The notes under the pieces were generated by a model that was not told the DNA's origin, searched no databases, and worked only from the letters and a program-made list of their open reading frames with translations. From assembly GCF_009184895.1 (NCBI RefSeq), contig NZ_WESE01000002.1, forward strand, positions 310,001-374,000: a stretch of DNA of 64,000 bases, given 5' to 3'. Below are positions 1 through 8,509 of the stretch, one piece after another (position 1 is the first letter of the stretch; each line of letters opens with the position of its first letter). The position numbers were made by a program, and so were the translations under genes. The DNA is from Nostocoides sp. F2B08 (lineage in GTDB: Bacteria > Actinomycetota > Actinomycetes > Actinomycetales > Dermatophilaceae).

Positions 1-300
1 GCGACGGGCGTCCGAGGGGTCGTGCATCGTGAAGGCGATGAGGTTGCGGTCCCGCACCCAGGACTCGCGCACCTCCTCGTCGGCGAAATCCGACGCCGGC
101 ACCGGCAGACGGGGCCGGAGCCCGAGCCCGCCCAGGACCTCCAGCGCACGTTCGACGTTCTCGCGACGCAGGTCGAGCGCGATGTCCAGGTCGACGGTCG
201 TGCGAACGTGCCCGTGCAGGACCACCGCGACGCCACCCGCGACGACATACGCCACCCCGGCCTCCTCCAAGGCGGCGGCGACGTCTTGCAGGAGGGGCAC
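1..300 (-). CDS. MNT/AbiEii-type nucleotidyltransferase, C-terminus cut by window edge
   Basis: A minus-strand frame opens at a GTG (300-298) and runs off the left edge, giving about 100 residues. Residues 21-30 read AGGVAVVLHG and residues 37-39 read DLD. This is the GG...HG...D-x-D pattern of minimal nucleotidyltransferases (MNT, AbiEii and kanamycin nucleotidyltransferase-like folds), in which the two Asp residues bind the catalytic metal. In this family such proteins can be toxins or antitoxins, or stand-alone enzymes. No partner gene is visible because the 3' side lies outside the window. The start is not certain: there is no strong Shine-Dalgarno sequence upstream. It is divergent from the B3/4 gene, 38 bases away. 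Confidence 0.6.
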   Translation of the reverse strand, partial: MPLLQDVAAALEEAGVAYVVAGGVAVVLHGHVRTTVDLDIALDLRRENVERALEVLGGLGLRPRLPVPASDFADEEVRESWVRDRNLIAFTMHDPSDARR

Positions 301-338
301 GACACAAGCCTAGGCGGGCGTCCTGCTTGAATGCGGTG

Positions 339-1049
339 ATGACCGAGACCCCGAGCCATCACCTCGATTCGGCCACGGTCGACGACAGCGTCTTCGGCCT
401 GCGCCCCGACTACCGTGCCCTGCTCATCGCGGTGACCGGGATCGAGCCGGGGCCGGGGGACGAACACAGCGAGGCGCTCCTGCTCGAGGCCGAGCGGGCC
501 GCCCGCCAGACCCTCTCGTCCCGACCGCTCGAGCAGGTGCCGCACGTCGCGGCCTGGCGCGACGCATACCGGGCCTTCGGAGCCAAGCCGCAGCGGACCC
601 GCAACAGTCTCGAGGCGCTGCTGCGGCGAGCGCCCGATGGGCTGCCCCGGGTCAACAGGCTCACCGACATCTACAACGCGATCTCGGTCCTCCATCTCAT
701 CCCGCTCGGCGGCGAGGACCTCGACCGCTACGACGGTCCGCCGCGACTGACCCGCGCCACCGGTGAGGAGCCCTTCGACACGATGACCTCCGGCGAGACG
801 GTCGTCGAGCATCCCGAGCCGGGCGAGGTGGTGTGGTGCGACGATGCCGGGGTGACGTGCCGGCGGTGGAACTGGCGCCAGGCCCGGCGCACCCGGCTGC
901 ACGACGGCACGACGACCGCCCTGTTCATCCTCGACGCACTCGACCCGATGACCGACGCCGACCTCGAGGCCACCGCCGCGGACCTGATCGCACACCTGCG
1001 GCGGCTCGGGCCGACCGTGCGATCCGAGCAGCGACTGCTCCGCCGCTGA
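339..1049 (+). CDS. B3/B4 tRNA-binding domain protein
   Basis: This 236-residue protein matches the B3/4 domain found as the editing-like module of phenylalanyl-tRNA synthetase beta and also as free-standing proteins. The diagnostic stretches are the middle segment with W-RDAYRAFG-KPQRTR followed by EALLRR, and a late RRWNWRQ segment. Free-standing members are thought to act on mischarged tRNA or related substrates, but the reaction here is not shown by sequence. I chose the ATG at 339; a TTG at 327 would add four residues. It stands alone, with the next gene convergent. One copy of the CGCATAC word lies inside, at 563-569, encoding Ala-Tyr. Confidence 0.75.
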   Translation: MTETPSHHLDSATVDDSVFGLRPDYRALLIAVTGIEPGPGDEHSEALLLEAERAARQTLSSRPLEQVPHVAAWRDAYRAFGAKPQRTRNSLEALLRRAPDGLPRVNRLTDIYNAISVLHLIPLGGEDLDRYDGPPRLTRATGEEPFDTMTSGETVVEHPEPGEVVWCDDAGVTCRRWNWRQARRTRLHDGTTTALFILDALDPMTDADLEATAADLIAHLRRLGPTVRSEQRLLRR

Positions 1050-1063
1050 ACCGCCGAGGCTCG

Positions 1064-1558
1064 CTACTCGTCCTCGAACAGCTCCGGCGGGAACCCACCG
1101 GTCGCGATCGGACCCCATCGGGTGGGGCGCACGCGGATGAGCGACTTGCCCTGGTCGGCCATCGCCTGGCGATACTCGTCCCAGTCGGGATGTTCGCCGC
1201 TGATGGCGCGGAAGTACTCGACGAGGCCGTCCGCGGCCTCGGGCATGTCGACGACCTCGGCGTCGCCGTCGATCTGCACCCAGGCGCCGTCGAAACCGCT
1301 CATGACGAGGACCGAGACGTGCGGGTCGCGCCGGATGTTGCGGACCTTCGCCCGCTGTGGATAGGTCGAGACGAGCACCTCCCCGGCCGCGGTGACGACC
1401 CCGGTGACGAGGCTGAGCTGCGGCCGGCCGTCGCGCCGGGTCGTGGCCAGGACGAGCTGGTGCTTGCGCGCGCTGAACTCGACGAGGCCCTCGAGGTCGA
1501 CCGAGCGGTTCGTGGCGATGGACTGCGCGCGGCGGTCGCTGCGCGGGATCTTCTTCAC
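1064..1558 (-). CDS. PPOX-class F420-dependent oxidoreductase (split-barrel)
   Basis: This 164-residue protein has the flavin/F420-binding split-barrel fold of the pyridoxamine-phosphate-oxidase superfamily. The core shows LVLATTRRDGRPQLS, then a strand-turn with VLVSTYPQRAKVRNIRRDP, and ends with the characteristic VRPTRWGPIATGG. This arrangement is typical of the actinobacterial F420-dependent class rather than true PNPOx. The substrate is not predictable. The start is GTG at 1558, overlapping the upstream DUF1028 stop by four bases (GTGA), so the two genes are probably translated together. Confidence 0.8.
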   Translation of the reverse strand: MKKIPRSDRRAQSIATNRSVDLEGLVEFSARKHQLVLATTRRDGRPQLSLVTGVVTAAGEVLVSTYPQRAKVRNIRRDPHVSVLVMSGFDGAWVQIDGDAEVVDMPEAADGLVEYFRAISGEHPDWDEYRQAMADQGKSLIRVRPTRWGPIATGGFPPELFEDE

Positions 1559-2394
1559 CGGACCACACCTCCTTCCCGCCTGAGCTCCTCGAGCACGCGT
1601 GCGTCGATGCCCCCCGGCGAGAGCCGCGTCTCGAGGTTGACCTCGCCCATCCAGGCCTCGAGGTCGGCCTCGACCGTGTCCTCACCGGTGCGGCGGCCGA
1701 GCCGGTCGAGGAGCATCCGCACCTCGGCACGCAGCTCGCCGTCGAGCGACCGGACCCCTTCGGGTGCGCCGAAGTACAACGTGTGGAGCTCATGCACCCG
1801 CGCCAGCTCGGCCGGTGCGTCGGGATGGTCGTCGACGCGCAGGTCGGCGAGGATCCCCGACCGGTCGTAGCCGGCACCGGGAGCCCGGGCGAGGAGCGCC
1901 GCCGACTGCCGGCCGCGCGAGTCGCCACCGGCGGCGTCCCCGGCGAGCAGCGCATCGAGCAGCCGGTGGTCGAGGGGTCGCCCGGCGCTCGCGAGCCAGG
2001 CCCGCTCCATCTCGTCGACCACCTCGGGTCCGGTGAGGATGTTCCCCTGGATGGCGTATGCGGTGGTCCCGTCCCCGCCGGTCCGCCCGCCCGCCCAGGG
2101 CACGCACTCGGAACCGGTGTGCGTCGCCGCTCCGTCGACGCCCACGACGCCGAGCTGCCGGTGCTCCCGACCCTCGTCGGCGGCCAGGGCGGCTGCGAGC
2201 GCGGCGGGTGCCGGCGAGCCGGACGACAGCGCGTCGAGCACCTCGGCCCGGTAGGCGTACCGTCCCCACGCCTGGGTGGCGACAGCACCGGTCCCCGCCC
2301 GCACCTCGGGCACGATCGAGCCGACCGAGAGGAACTTGCTCGCGACGGCGACGCCCCAGGCGGCACCGTCGCGGGCGACGATCGAGAAGGTCAT
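1555..2394 (-). CDS. DUF1028 family protein (Ntn-hydrolase-like)
   Basis: This 279-residue protein opens with MTFSIVARDGAAWGVAVASK, the hallmark of DUF1028. The family is predicted to have the N-terminal-nucleophile hydrolase fold, and its biochemical role is unknown. The GTGAVATQAW and GVVGVDG-A-THTG segments are also family-typical, and the C-terminal part carries the usual peptidoglycan-binding-like or variable tail. It is cotranscribed with the downstream F420-type oxidoreductase (4-base overlap). A GTATGCG word at 2056-2062 encodes Ala-Tyr-Ala. Confidence 0.75.
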   Translation of the reverse strand: MTFSIVARDGAAWGVAVASKFLSVGSIVPEVRAGTGAVATQAWGRYAYRAEVLDALSSGSPAPAALAAALAADEGREHRQLGVVGVDGAATHTGSECVPWAGGRTGGDGTTAYAIQGNILTGPEVVDEMERAWLASAGRPLDHRLLDALLAGDAAGGDSRGRQSAALLARAPGAGYDRSGILADLRVDDHPDAPAELARVHELHTLYFGAPEGVRSLDGELRAEVRMLLDRLGRRTGEDTVEADLEAWMGEVNLETRLSPGGIDARVLEELRREGGVVR

Positions 2395-2476
2395 GGATCA
2401 CACACTAAGACTGTGAGCGGCGGCATTGACGGCGATTCGGGCCAGGTGTAGTCCGAAGGTGAGGAGGTGCGAAGAG

Positions 2477-2911
2477 ATGACAACCACCCACCACAACGGT
2501 CGCCACATCGCGACCCCCGCGACCTCCGTTCCGATGGATCCCCTACGCACCCTCACGGTCGTGCTGCTCGCGGCCGTGGCGGTCCTGTACGCCGTCGTGT
2601 TCGCGGTCCAGCTTCCGCACCTGAGTGAGCCGGACAACCCGGCCCCGATCTACGCCGTGCTGGCCCTGGGCTACCTCGCCCTCGCGGTCACCGCCGCACG
2701 GGTCGACACGCTTCGCCTGATCTGGGTTCTCATCGGCATCCAGGTGCTGGTCGTCGCGCTGTTCGGCTGGTCCGTAGGGATGCTCTACCGCGAAGGGGAC
2801 GAGGCGTTCATCCTCGACATGCAGTGGCTCGCGGTCGCGGTCACGCTGCTCCAGGTGATCCTCATCGGGGTCCTGGCCTACCGCGGCGTCAAGGCGCGAG
2901 CGGTCAGCTGA
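2477..2911 (+). CDS. small four-helix membrane protein, function unknown
   Basis: This 144-residue protein has four predicted membrane spans: LRTLTVVLL..FAVQL, IYAVLALGYLALAV, LIWVLIGIQVLVVALFGW and LAVAVTLLQVILIGVLAY. There are no catalytic motifs, and I do not recognise the family. The start at 2477 is favoured over an upstream in-frame ATG because GAGGAGGT (2461-2468) sits eight bases before it. The 3' end overlaps the convergent thioredoxin-rhodanese gene by eight bases. Confidence 0.65.
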   Translation: MTTTHHNGRHIATPATSVPMDPLRTLTVVLLAAVAVLYAVVFAVQLPHLSEPDNPAPIYAVLALGYLALAVTAARVDTLRLIWVLIGIQVLVVALFGWSVGMLYREGDEAFILDMQWLAVAVTLLQVILIGVLAYRGVKARAVS

Positions 2912-3614
2912 CGGCGGCGTCGGTGGCCGTCGGCAAGGGGCCGACGACGATCTCGTGGCCCTCGTCGGACCATTGCGAGGTCCCGCCCATGACGGAGTAG
3001 GCCTCCACGCCGGCCCGGCGGAGAAGCTGCGTCGAGGACTGGCTGCGGTTGCCCGTCGCGCAGATGACGTAGACCGGCTCGTCCGTCGGCAGCTCGGCGG
3101 CGCGCTCGGCCACCTGACGCATCGGCATCAGGACCGCACCCGGCACATGGCCGGCGCGGTACTCCATCGGCTCCCGGACGTCGACGACCGTGCGGCCCTC
3201 GGCGTGTGCGGCGACGAAGTCGGCCTGGGACACCTCGAGGGGCTTGTCCTGCAGCGCCCGCATGGCGTCGACCTTGGCGTGGATCTCGGGCATGTCCAGG
3301 GCCTTGACCTGCTCGATGACCTGTTCGAGCGAGGAGGCCGGCAGTGCGCCCGGCTGGTTGAAGACGAGCACACCCTCGCGGAAGACCATGAGGGTCGGGA
3401 TCGACGTGATGCCTGCGGCACCCGCGAGGCCCTGCTCGGCCTCGGTGTCGACCTTGCCGAACACGACGTCGGGGTGCTTCTCCGACGCCGCCTCGTAGAC
3501 CGGGGCGAACTGGCGGCACGGGCCGCACCACGCGGCCCAGAAGTCGACGAGGACGATGTCCTCCTCGGTGACGGTCTTCTCGAACTCGGCCTGGGTGAGG
3601 TCGCGGGTGGCCAC
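2904..3614 (-). CDS. thioredoxin-rhodanese fusion protein
   Basis: This 236-residue cytoplasmic protein has two domains. Residues 1 to about 107 are a thioredoxin with the redox motif WCGPC (Cys30, Cys33) and the cis-proline segment SIPT. Residues 125-225 are a rhodanese-like domain with DVREPMEY, GHVPGA and the active loop CATGNRS, whose Cys185 would carry the persulfide. Combining a dithiol reductant and a sulfurtransferase in one chain suggests persulfide handling, with thioredoxin able to release the sulfur. The start is GTG at 3614, with AAAGGA eight bases upstream. A palindrome of the CsoR/CstR operator type lies 29 bases upstream, so control by a copper or persulfide sensor is likely. 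No such regulator is encoded in the window. Confidence 0.85.
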   Translation of the reverse strand: MATRDLTQAEFEKTVTEEDIVLVDFWAAWCGPCRQFAPVYEAASEKHPDVVFGKVDTEAEQGLAGAAGITSIPTLMVFREGVLVFNQPGALPASSLEQVIEQVKALDMPEIHAKVDAMRALQDKPLEVSQADFVAAHAEGRTVVDVREPMEYRAGHVPGAVLMPMRQVAERAAELPTDEPVYVICATGNRSQSSTQLLRRAGVEAYSVMGGTSQWSDEGHEIVVGPLPTATDAAVS

Positions 3615-3642
3615 GGGGTGTCCTTTCGGCGTGCGGGTCTAT

Positions 3643-3658
3643 ATACCCCCTAGGGTAT
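3643..3658. promoter_or_regulatory. CsoR/CstR-like operator palindrome
   Basis: The sequence ATACCCCCTAGGGTAT forms an inverted repeat with arms ATACCC (3643-3648) and GGGTAT (3653-3658) around CCTA. This GC-centred, AT-edged pattern matches published CsoR-family operators. Its place directly upstream of a thioredoxin-rhodanese gene favours the persulfide-sensing CstR branch over copper-sensing CsoR, but the site alone cannot decide between them. Confidence 0.65.
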
Positions 3659-3677
3659 CAGAGCGCACGTCGGGCGG

Positions 3678-4727
3678 TCACGTCGAGATGTGCGCGAGCA
3701 GCGCCGCCCGGAACTCCTCCGGCCGCTCGAGGTGCGCGGAGTGGCCCGCGCCGTCGAGGGCGAGCTCGCGGTATGCGCCACCCGCCTGCGCGTACGCCTC
3801 GAGGACGTCACGGGTCTGGGTGACCATCGGCTGGGGCGGGGCGACCTCCTCGCCCGGCCAGCCGGGCACGACGCCGTGCTTGCCGAGGGTGTTCAGGTCG
3901 AAGAACGACTCGTCGCCGACGATCGCGTCCGCGGTGCCGTGCACCCACAGGACCGGCGGCTTCGGGTCGACGTCGACGATCCCGCTGACGTCGAAGTGCA
4001 CCGGACTCATCGTGTTGAGCACGCCGCGGTCGCCCGCCGCGAACCCGGGCCAGGAGTCCGACGCCCGCGCGTCGCCCGGGTAGTTGCCCTCGCCGGTCGC
4101 CGTCGTGAGCATCGAGGTGACCCACACGTCCTCGTGCTCGCTCGTGAAGCCCGGTGCCACGTACGTGCCGCGGTAGACCTGGACCGGGCAGGTCGGGGCC
4201 TCGTCCGAGCGGTCCCCGGCGGCCAGCCGTGCGACGAAGTCGGGGTTGGCTCCGCCGCCGCCGGTCCCGGCACCGTCGGCGGTGAGCAGCGAGCCGTCCC
4301 GACGCGTCCCGCCGAACCCGTAGGGCGAGACCGGCGAGACGAGGGTGAGCGATGCGACGAGCTCCGGCCGGTCGAGGAGCAGCTGCATCGCCACTCCGCC
4401 GCCCATCGACCATCCCACGACGTGGGCCCGGCCGATCCCCATGGCGTCGAGGACGGCGGCGACATCGTCGGAGAAGTCGCGCACCCCACGGGTCGCGTCG
4501 ACCGGCGCGGTCTCGCTCTCACCGAACCCGCGAAGGTCGATCGCGACCGACCGCACCGGCAGCTCGAGCATCGTCGGCTGCCAGAACAGCGACGAGGAGA
4601 CGTTGCCGTGGATGAAGACGACCGGGGTGTCGTCTCCGCCGTCCACGCGACCGTCGCGCTCGAGCACATGCGCGTCGTAGCGGTCAGTGCGGACACGGGT
4701 GCTGCTGATGCCGGGGAAGACGGTCAT
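3678..4727 (-). CDS. alpha/beta hydrolase
   Basis: This 349-residue alpha/beta-hydrolase has the oxyanion HGN segment (VVFIHGNVSS), DLRGFGES, the nucleophile elbow GWSMGG, and a C-terminal GAGHSAHLE supplying the catalytic His. Compared with compact hydrolases it carries a long lid insertion after the nucleophile (the GTGGGGANPD region). The start at 4727 is set by AGGAGG just upstream and by the four-base ATGA overlap with the preceding gene. It is the last gene of the long liv-acs operon, so its substrate may be an ester or lactone of the imported acid; this is inference. Confidence 0.8.
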   Translation of the reverse strand: MTVFPGISSTRVRTDRYDAHVLERDGRVDGGDDTPVVFIHGNVSSSLFWQPTMLELPVRSVAIDLRGFGESETAPVDATRGVRDFSDDVAAVLDAMGIGRAHVVGWSMGGGVAMQLLLDRPELVASLTLVSPVSPYGFGGTRRDGSLLTADGAGTGGGGANPDFVARLAAGDRSDEAPTCPVQVYRGTYVAPGFTSEHEDVWVTSMLTTATGEGNYPGDARASDSWPGFAAGDRGVLNTMSPVHFDVSGIVDVDPKPPVLWVHGTADAIVGDESFFDLNTLGKHGVVPGWPGEEVAPPQPMVTQTRDVLEAYAQAGGAYRELALDGAGHSAHLERPEEFRAALLAHIST

Positions 4728-5602
4728 GCGGGAACCTCCTGGAGGGACTGGATCGCGCGGGCGACGGCCTCGACGCCGGACCCGAGCAGGATCGTGTAGT
4801 GGTTGGTGTCGGGGACCTGCTCGACCTGCAGCCCGGGCAGCCGCCCGGTCCACACGGCCAGCCAGTGGGCGTCGTAGAGCGGCGCCGGCTCGTCGAACAG
4901 ACCCCGAGGGCTGGTCAGCAGCGCGCGCGGCAGGCCGCGCCGCTCGAGCTCGAGGACGGCCTCGGCGTATCCGTCCCGGCCGTCGAGCTCGACGAGGTTG
5001 GTCAGCACCGCGTCGGGGTGAGCGCTCGGCCGCAGCGCACCGTCGATCGGCTGCAGGTCGTAGTCGACGTAGTCCTGGACGACGTCGTTCCAGTACGGCC
5101 CGAAGGCCGGGTGCTCGCGCCAGAACTCCCGGTATGCGTCGGCCGAGTCGAACGTGCGGCGCAGCCGCTCGATGGCCGGGCCGAGCAGATCCTCCGGACG
5201 TGCGTCCGGCGGCGGCGGACGCAGCGGAAGGCCCCCGTCGACGAGCACCAGGGCGGCGACCCGGTCGGGGTGCCGCTCAGCCAGGCGCGTCGCGACGAAG
5301 GCGCCCATCGAGTGGCCCACCGCGAGCACTCTTTCGACCCCCAGCGCATCGAGCGCGCGGGCGGCGTCATCGGCGTGCTGGACGAGGTTGTAGGGCGGCG
5401 GCAGGTCGCGAGAGCGGCCCCGGCCGCGGGAGTCGAGCGCGATGAGGGGCACGTCGAGGCGGTCGGCGAGTCCCGCATACGAGCGGTGGTTGGCGGTGAT
5501 GCCGCTCAGGCCGAGGATGGGTCGCCCGGTCGCACCCTCGTGCCAGAGGGTGCCCGCGAGGGCGCCGCCCTCGACGGCGGCGGACAGCGGTCGCTCCGTC
5601 AT
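4724..5602 (-). CDS. alpha/beta hydrolase
   Basis: This 292-residue alpha/beta-hydrolase is unlike its downstream neighbour. It has ILGLSGITANHRSY at the oxyanion region, ALDSRGRGRS, the nucleophile elbow GHSMGA, and DTNHYTILLG with the catalytic His. This arrangement resembles short-chain C-C or ester hydrolases used in aromatic and fatty-acid catabolism. I chose the ATG at 5602 because it overlaps the stop of the upstream dehydrogenase (ATGA); another ATG lies at 5614. The overlaps on both sides place it firmly in the operon. Confidence 0.78.
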   Translation of the reverse strand: MTERPLSAAVEGGALAGTLWHEGATGRPILGLSGITANHRSYAGLADRLDVPLIALDSRGRGRSRDLPPPYNLVQHADDAARALDALGVERVLAVGHSMGAFVATRLAERHPDRVAALVLVDGGLPLRPPPPDARPEDLLGPAIERLRRTFDSADAYREFWREHPAFGPYWNDVVQDYVDYDLQPIDGALRPSAHPDAVLTNLVELDGRDGYAEAVLELERRGLPRALLTSPRGLFDEPAPLYDAHWLAVWTGRLPGLQVEQVPDTNHYTILLGSGVEAVARAIQSLQEVPA

Positions 5603-6345
5603 CGCGCGCTCCACCCGCCGTCCATCGTGTAGCTCGCGCCGGTGACCATGCCGGCGTCGTCGGAGGCGAGCCAGCAGGCCAGGGAGGCGACCTCGGCGGG
5701 CTCGATGAGCCGCTTGACCGCGGACTCGGTGAGCATGACGCGCTCGACGACCTCGGACTCCGGGATGCCGTGCACGACCGCCTGGTCGGTGATCTGCTTC
5801 TCCACCAGGGGGGTGCGCACATAGGCGGGGTTGATGCAGTTGCTCGTCACGCCCTGCGGCCCGCCTTCGAGTGCCGTGACCTTGGACAGGCCCTCCAGAC
5901 CGTGCTTCGCCGAGACGTAGGCCGACTTGAAGGCCGACGCCCGCAGGCCGTGCACGCTCGAGACGTTGATGATGCGGCCCCAGCCGCGCACGTACATCGA
6001 CGGCAGCACGGCGCGAACGAGGAGGAACGGCGCCTCGAGCATGATCCGGTGGATCCGGCGGAAAACCTCCGGGTCGTACTCGTGGATCGGGCGGACCTGC
6101 TGCAGGCCCGCGTTGTTGACGAGGATGTCGGCGTTCAGGGTCAGGTCGTCCAGGGACGCGGTGTCGTCGAGGTCGACGACCCAGGCCTCGCCGCCGATCG
6201 CGTCGGCCACGACGGAGGCGGCGACGGCGTCGCGGTCGGCGACCGTCACCCGCGCGCCGCGCTCGGCGAAGGCCTCGCAGATGGCCCGGCCGATGCCGCT
6301 CGCCCCGCCTGTCACGATCGCATGGCGGCCGTCCAGCGTGCTCAT
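5599..6345 (-). CDS. 3-hydroxybutyrate dehydrogenase-like SDR
   Basis: This 248-residue classical short-chain dehydrogenase has the NAD-binding TGGASGIG near residue 13, NNAG, catalytic Ser (NVSSVHG) and YVSAK. The stretch AGLQQVRPIHEY and the later NPAYVRTPLVEKQI with its long substrate loop closely resemble bacterial D-3-hydroxybutyrate dehydrogenases, which interconvert 3-hydroxybutyrate and acetoacetate. In this operon it would work on a short hydroxy acid after import or beta-oxidation. A related beta-hydroxy acid is also possible. Confidence 0.75.
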   Translation of the reverse strand: MSTLDGRHAIVTGGASGIGRAICEAFAERGARVTVADRDAVAASVVADAIGGEAWVVDLDDTASLDDLTLNADILVNNAGLQQVRPIHEYDPEVFRRIHRIMLEAPFLLVRAVLPSMYVRGWGRIINVSSVHGLRASAFKSAYVSAKHGLEGLSKVTALEGGPQGVTSNCINPAYVRTPLVEKQITDQAVVHGIPESEVVERVMLTESAVKRLIEPAEVASLACWLASDDAGMVTGASYTMDGGWSAR

Positions 6346-6974
6346 GAGTTCTCCTTGTCCGTGAGGGGATCGTCGCTCGCGCCGGTCCCGAGCCCGCGCT
6401 GGATGAAGCGCATCATCTCGTCGAGGACCTCGTCCGGCACCTCACCGGCCGATCCCTCCCAGAGGATCCACCGCATACCGATCAGCTCGCCGATGCCCAT
6501 GAGCGCCCACGCGGCCACCTGCGGGTCGACGCCGGCGTCGATGTCACCGGCCGCGCGCGCGGTCTCCAGTCCGGTCGCGTAGCCCTCGACGATGCGCGTG
6601 TAGTGCCGCCGCATCGCCTCGGGCGCGACGAACTCGGCCTCGCGGACGATCCGGTAGATCGCCGGGTGCGCGGCGGTGAAACGGAAGAACTCGCGGAAGC
6701 CCTCGCGCTCGGACTCGATGCGGTCGGCGCCGCGTTGGGCGCCGGTGCTCATCGCCTGACGGACCCGGCGGTTGAGGTCGTCGACGAGCTCGACGAAGAC
6801 CTCGTGCTTGGTCGGGTAGTACAAGTAGAAGGTGCCCTGTCCGACGCCCGCCCGGTCGGTGATCCGGGACACCGAGGCGCCCTGGTAGCCGTGCTCGAGG
6901 AACACCGCCTCGGCCGCCTCGAGGATGCGCCGCTTGGTCTCCTGGCCGCGGGCGGTCCGCGGCTCGGCGCTCAT
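6342..6974 (-). CDS. TetR-family transcriptional regulator
   Basis: This 210-residue protein has an N-terminal TetR helix-turn-helix: RILEAAEAVFLEHGYQGASVSRITDRAGVGQGTFYLYYPTK. The C-terminal ligand domain is of the acyl-CoA or fatty-acid responsive size. It is embedded between the acyl-CoA synthetase and dehydrogenase genes with four-base overlaps on both sides. It is therefore likely to sense an acyl-CoA or the free acid and to control this operon, possibly through the inverted repeat at 13158-13182. Confidence 0.85.
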   Translation of the reverse strand: MSAEPRTARGQETKRRILEAAEAVFLEHGYQGASVSRITDRAGVGQGTFYLYYPTKHEVFVELVDDLNRRVRQAMSTGAQRGADRIESEREGFREFFRFTAAHPAIYRIVREAEFVAPEAMRRHYTRIVEGYATGLETARAAGDIDAGVDPQVAAWALMGIGELIGMRWILWEGSAGEVPDEVLDEMMRFIQRGLGTGASDDPLTDKENS

Positions 6975-8509
6975 CGCCGCTCCCCTGCCGCGGACGTCAC
7001 GTAGGCCTCGGCCAGCTCACGACGGAGCGGCTTGTCGGAGGAGGACCTCGGGATGCGGTCGAGGACGACGATCTCGCGCGGGACCTTGAACCGGGCCAGC
7101 CGGTCCTCGGCATGGCGCTCGAGGTCGGCCACGTCCAGTCGGACTCCCGGGCGGAGGACGACCCAGGCGACGGCGCGTTCGCCCCACTGCTCGTCGGGAA
7201 CGCCCGCGACGACCGCCTCCGAGACGTCCGGGTGGGTCAGCAGGACGGCCTCGACCTCGACGGGCGCCACCATCTCACCGCCGGAGATGAACAGGTCCTT
7301 GATCCGGTCCACGATGCGCACCCGACCGTCGGAGTCGAGCTCCGCGAGGTCGCCGGTGCGCAGCCAGCCGTCGACGAAGGCGGCATCGGTCGCCGCCCGG
7401 TCGCGCAGGTAGCCGGCCATGACGTTCGGGCCGCGCACGAGCAGCTCTCCGGTGCCGGGGCCGGTCTCGACCCGGCCCGCATCGCTCAGGCGGGCGACCT
7501 CGACGAGCGGGTAGGGGAAGCCGACGCTGCCGGCGTGGGTGCGCGCCTCGGCCACGGGCAGGCAGGTGACGTTGGGCGCGGCCTCGCTCAGGCCGTAGCC
7601 CTGGGTCAGCGGAACACCGCGGTCGTGCCACAGGTGAAGCAGCGGCACGGGGGCGGGTCCCCCGCCGACGACCGCGACCCGCAGGCTGCTCAGGTCGGTG
7701 TGCAGGAACTCGGGGTGCTGGGCCATGAGGAGGTAGTTCGTCGGCACGCCCATCATCGACGTCACGCCGTGCTCCTCGATGAGCCGCAGCGCGCGTCCGG
7801 CCTCGAAGCGCCGCTCGAGCACGAGAGTCCCGCCGACCCGCAGGGTCAGCAGGGGCTGCACGTTCCAGCCGCCGACGTGGTACTGCGGCATCACGGCGAG
7901 GACGACGTCGGACTCCGAGAACGAGAGCACGCGACCGAGCGACTCGTTGGTCCAGTGGCAGTTCGCGTGGGTGAGGACGACGGCCTTGCTCCGGCCGGTC
8001 GTGCCGGAGGTGAGGACGAGCAGCAGCGGGTCGTCGTCGCGGACCGGTCCGCCGCTGGACCCCGGTCGGTCAGCGCTCGGGACGGCCGCCTCCACGCCGA
8101 CCTCCCCGAGCTCGCAGGACGGTATGCGGCGGTCCAGTCGGTCCAGAGCGCTCCGGGCCGACAGCGCATACGCCGGTTCGGCCACGAGCAGGTCCGGGTC
8201 GACCAGGTCGAGCTGCTCGGCGATCTCGCCGGCCGTCAGCCGCCAGGAGATCGGCGCGAGGACCAGTCCCGCCTTGGCGCAGGCGACGAACAGGACGATG
8301 TGGTCCACGCTGTTGCCGGAGAGCGTGGCGACGACGGCGCCGCGGCCGTAACCCGCCGTGACCAGACGGTCTGCCAGGGCCGCCGACCGCTCCTCGAGCT
8401 GGCGATAGGTCGTGCGCACGCCGCGGTCGATGATCGCCGTGCGAGCACCGTCGACGCGGGCCCGGTCGGTCGTCCAGCGGCCGAGGGTGAGCAGGCCGTC
8501 AGTGCGCAT
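6971..8509 (-). CDS. AMP-dependent acyl-CoA synthetase/ligase
   Basis: This 512-residue adenylate-forming enzyme activates a carboxylic acid with ATP and CoA. The phosphate-binding A3 motif LTSGTTGRSKAVVLTH, QGYGLSEAAP (A5), GWLRTGDLAELDSDG (A7), DRIKDLFISGGEMVAP (A8) and a C-terminal SSSDKPLRRE lysine region (A10) are all present. The substrate is not decided by sequence; short- or medium-chain fatty and aromatic acids are all possible. The start at 8509 has GGAGAA upstream, and an in-frame ATG at 8524 is the alternative. The gene overlaps livM by 11 bases, linking import and activation. Confidence 0.85.
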   Translation of the reverse strand: MRTDGLLTLGRWTTDRARVDGARTAIIDRGVRTTYRQLEERSAALADRLVTAGYGRGAVVATLSGNSVDHIVLFVACAKAGLVLAPISWRLTAGEIAEQLDLVDPDLLVAEPAYALSARSALDRLDRRIPSCELGEVGVEAAVPSADRPGSSGGPVRDDDPLLLVLTSGTTGRSKAVVLTHANCHWTNESLGRVLSFSESDVVLAVMPQYHVGGWNVQPLLTLRVGGTLVLERRFEAGRALRLIEEHGVTSMMGVPTNYLLMAQHPEFLHTDLSSLRVAVVGGGPAPVPLLHLWHDRGVPLTQGYGLSEAAPNVTCLPVAEARTHAGSVGFPYPLVEVARLSDAGRVETGPGTGELLVRGPNVMAGYLRDRAATDAAFVDGWLRTGDLAELDSDGRVRIVDRIKDLFISGGEMVAPVEVEAVLLTHPDVSEAVVAGVPDEQWGERAVAWVVLRPGVRLDVADLERHAEDRLARFKVPREIVVLDRIPRSSSDKPLRRELAEAYVTSAAGERR

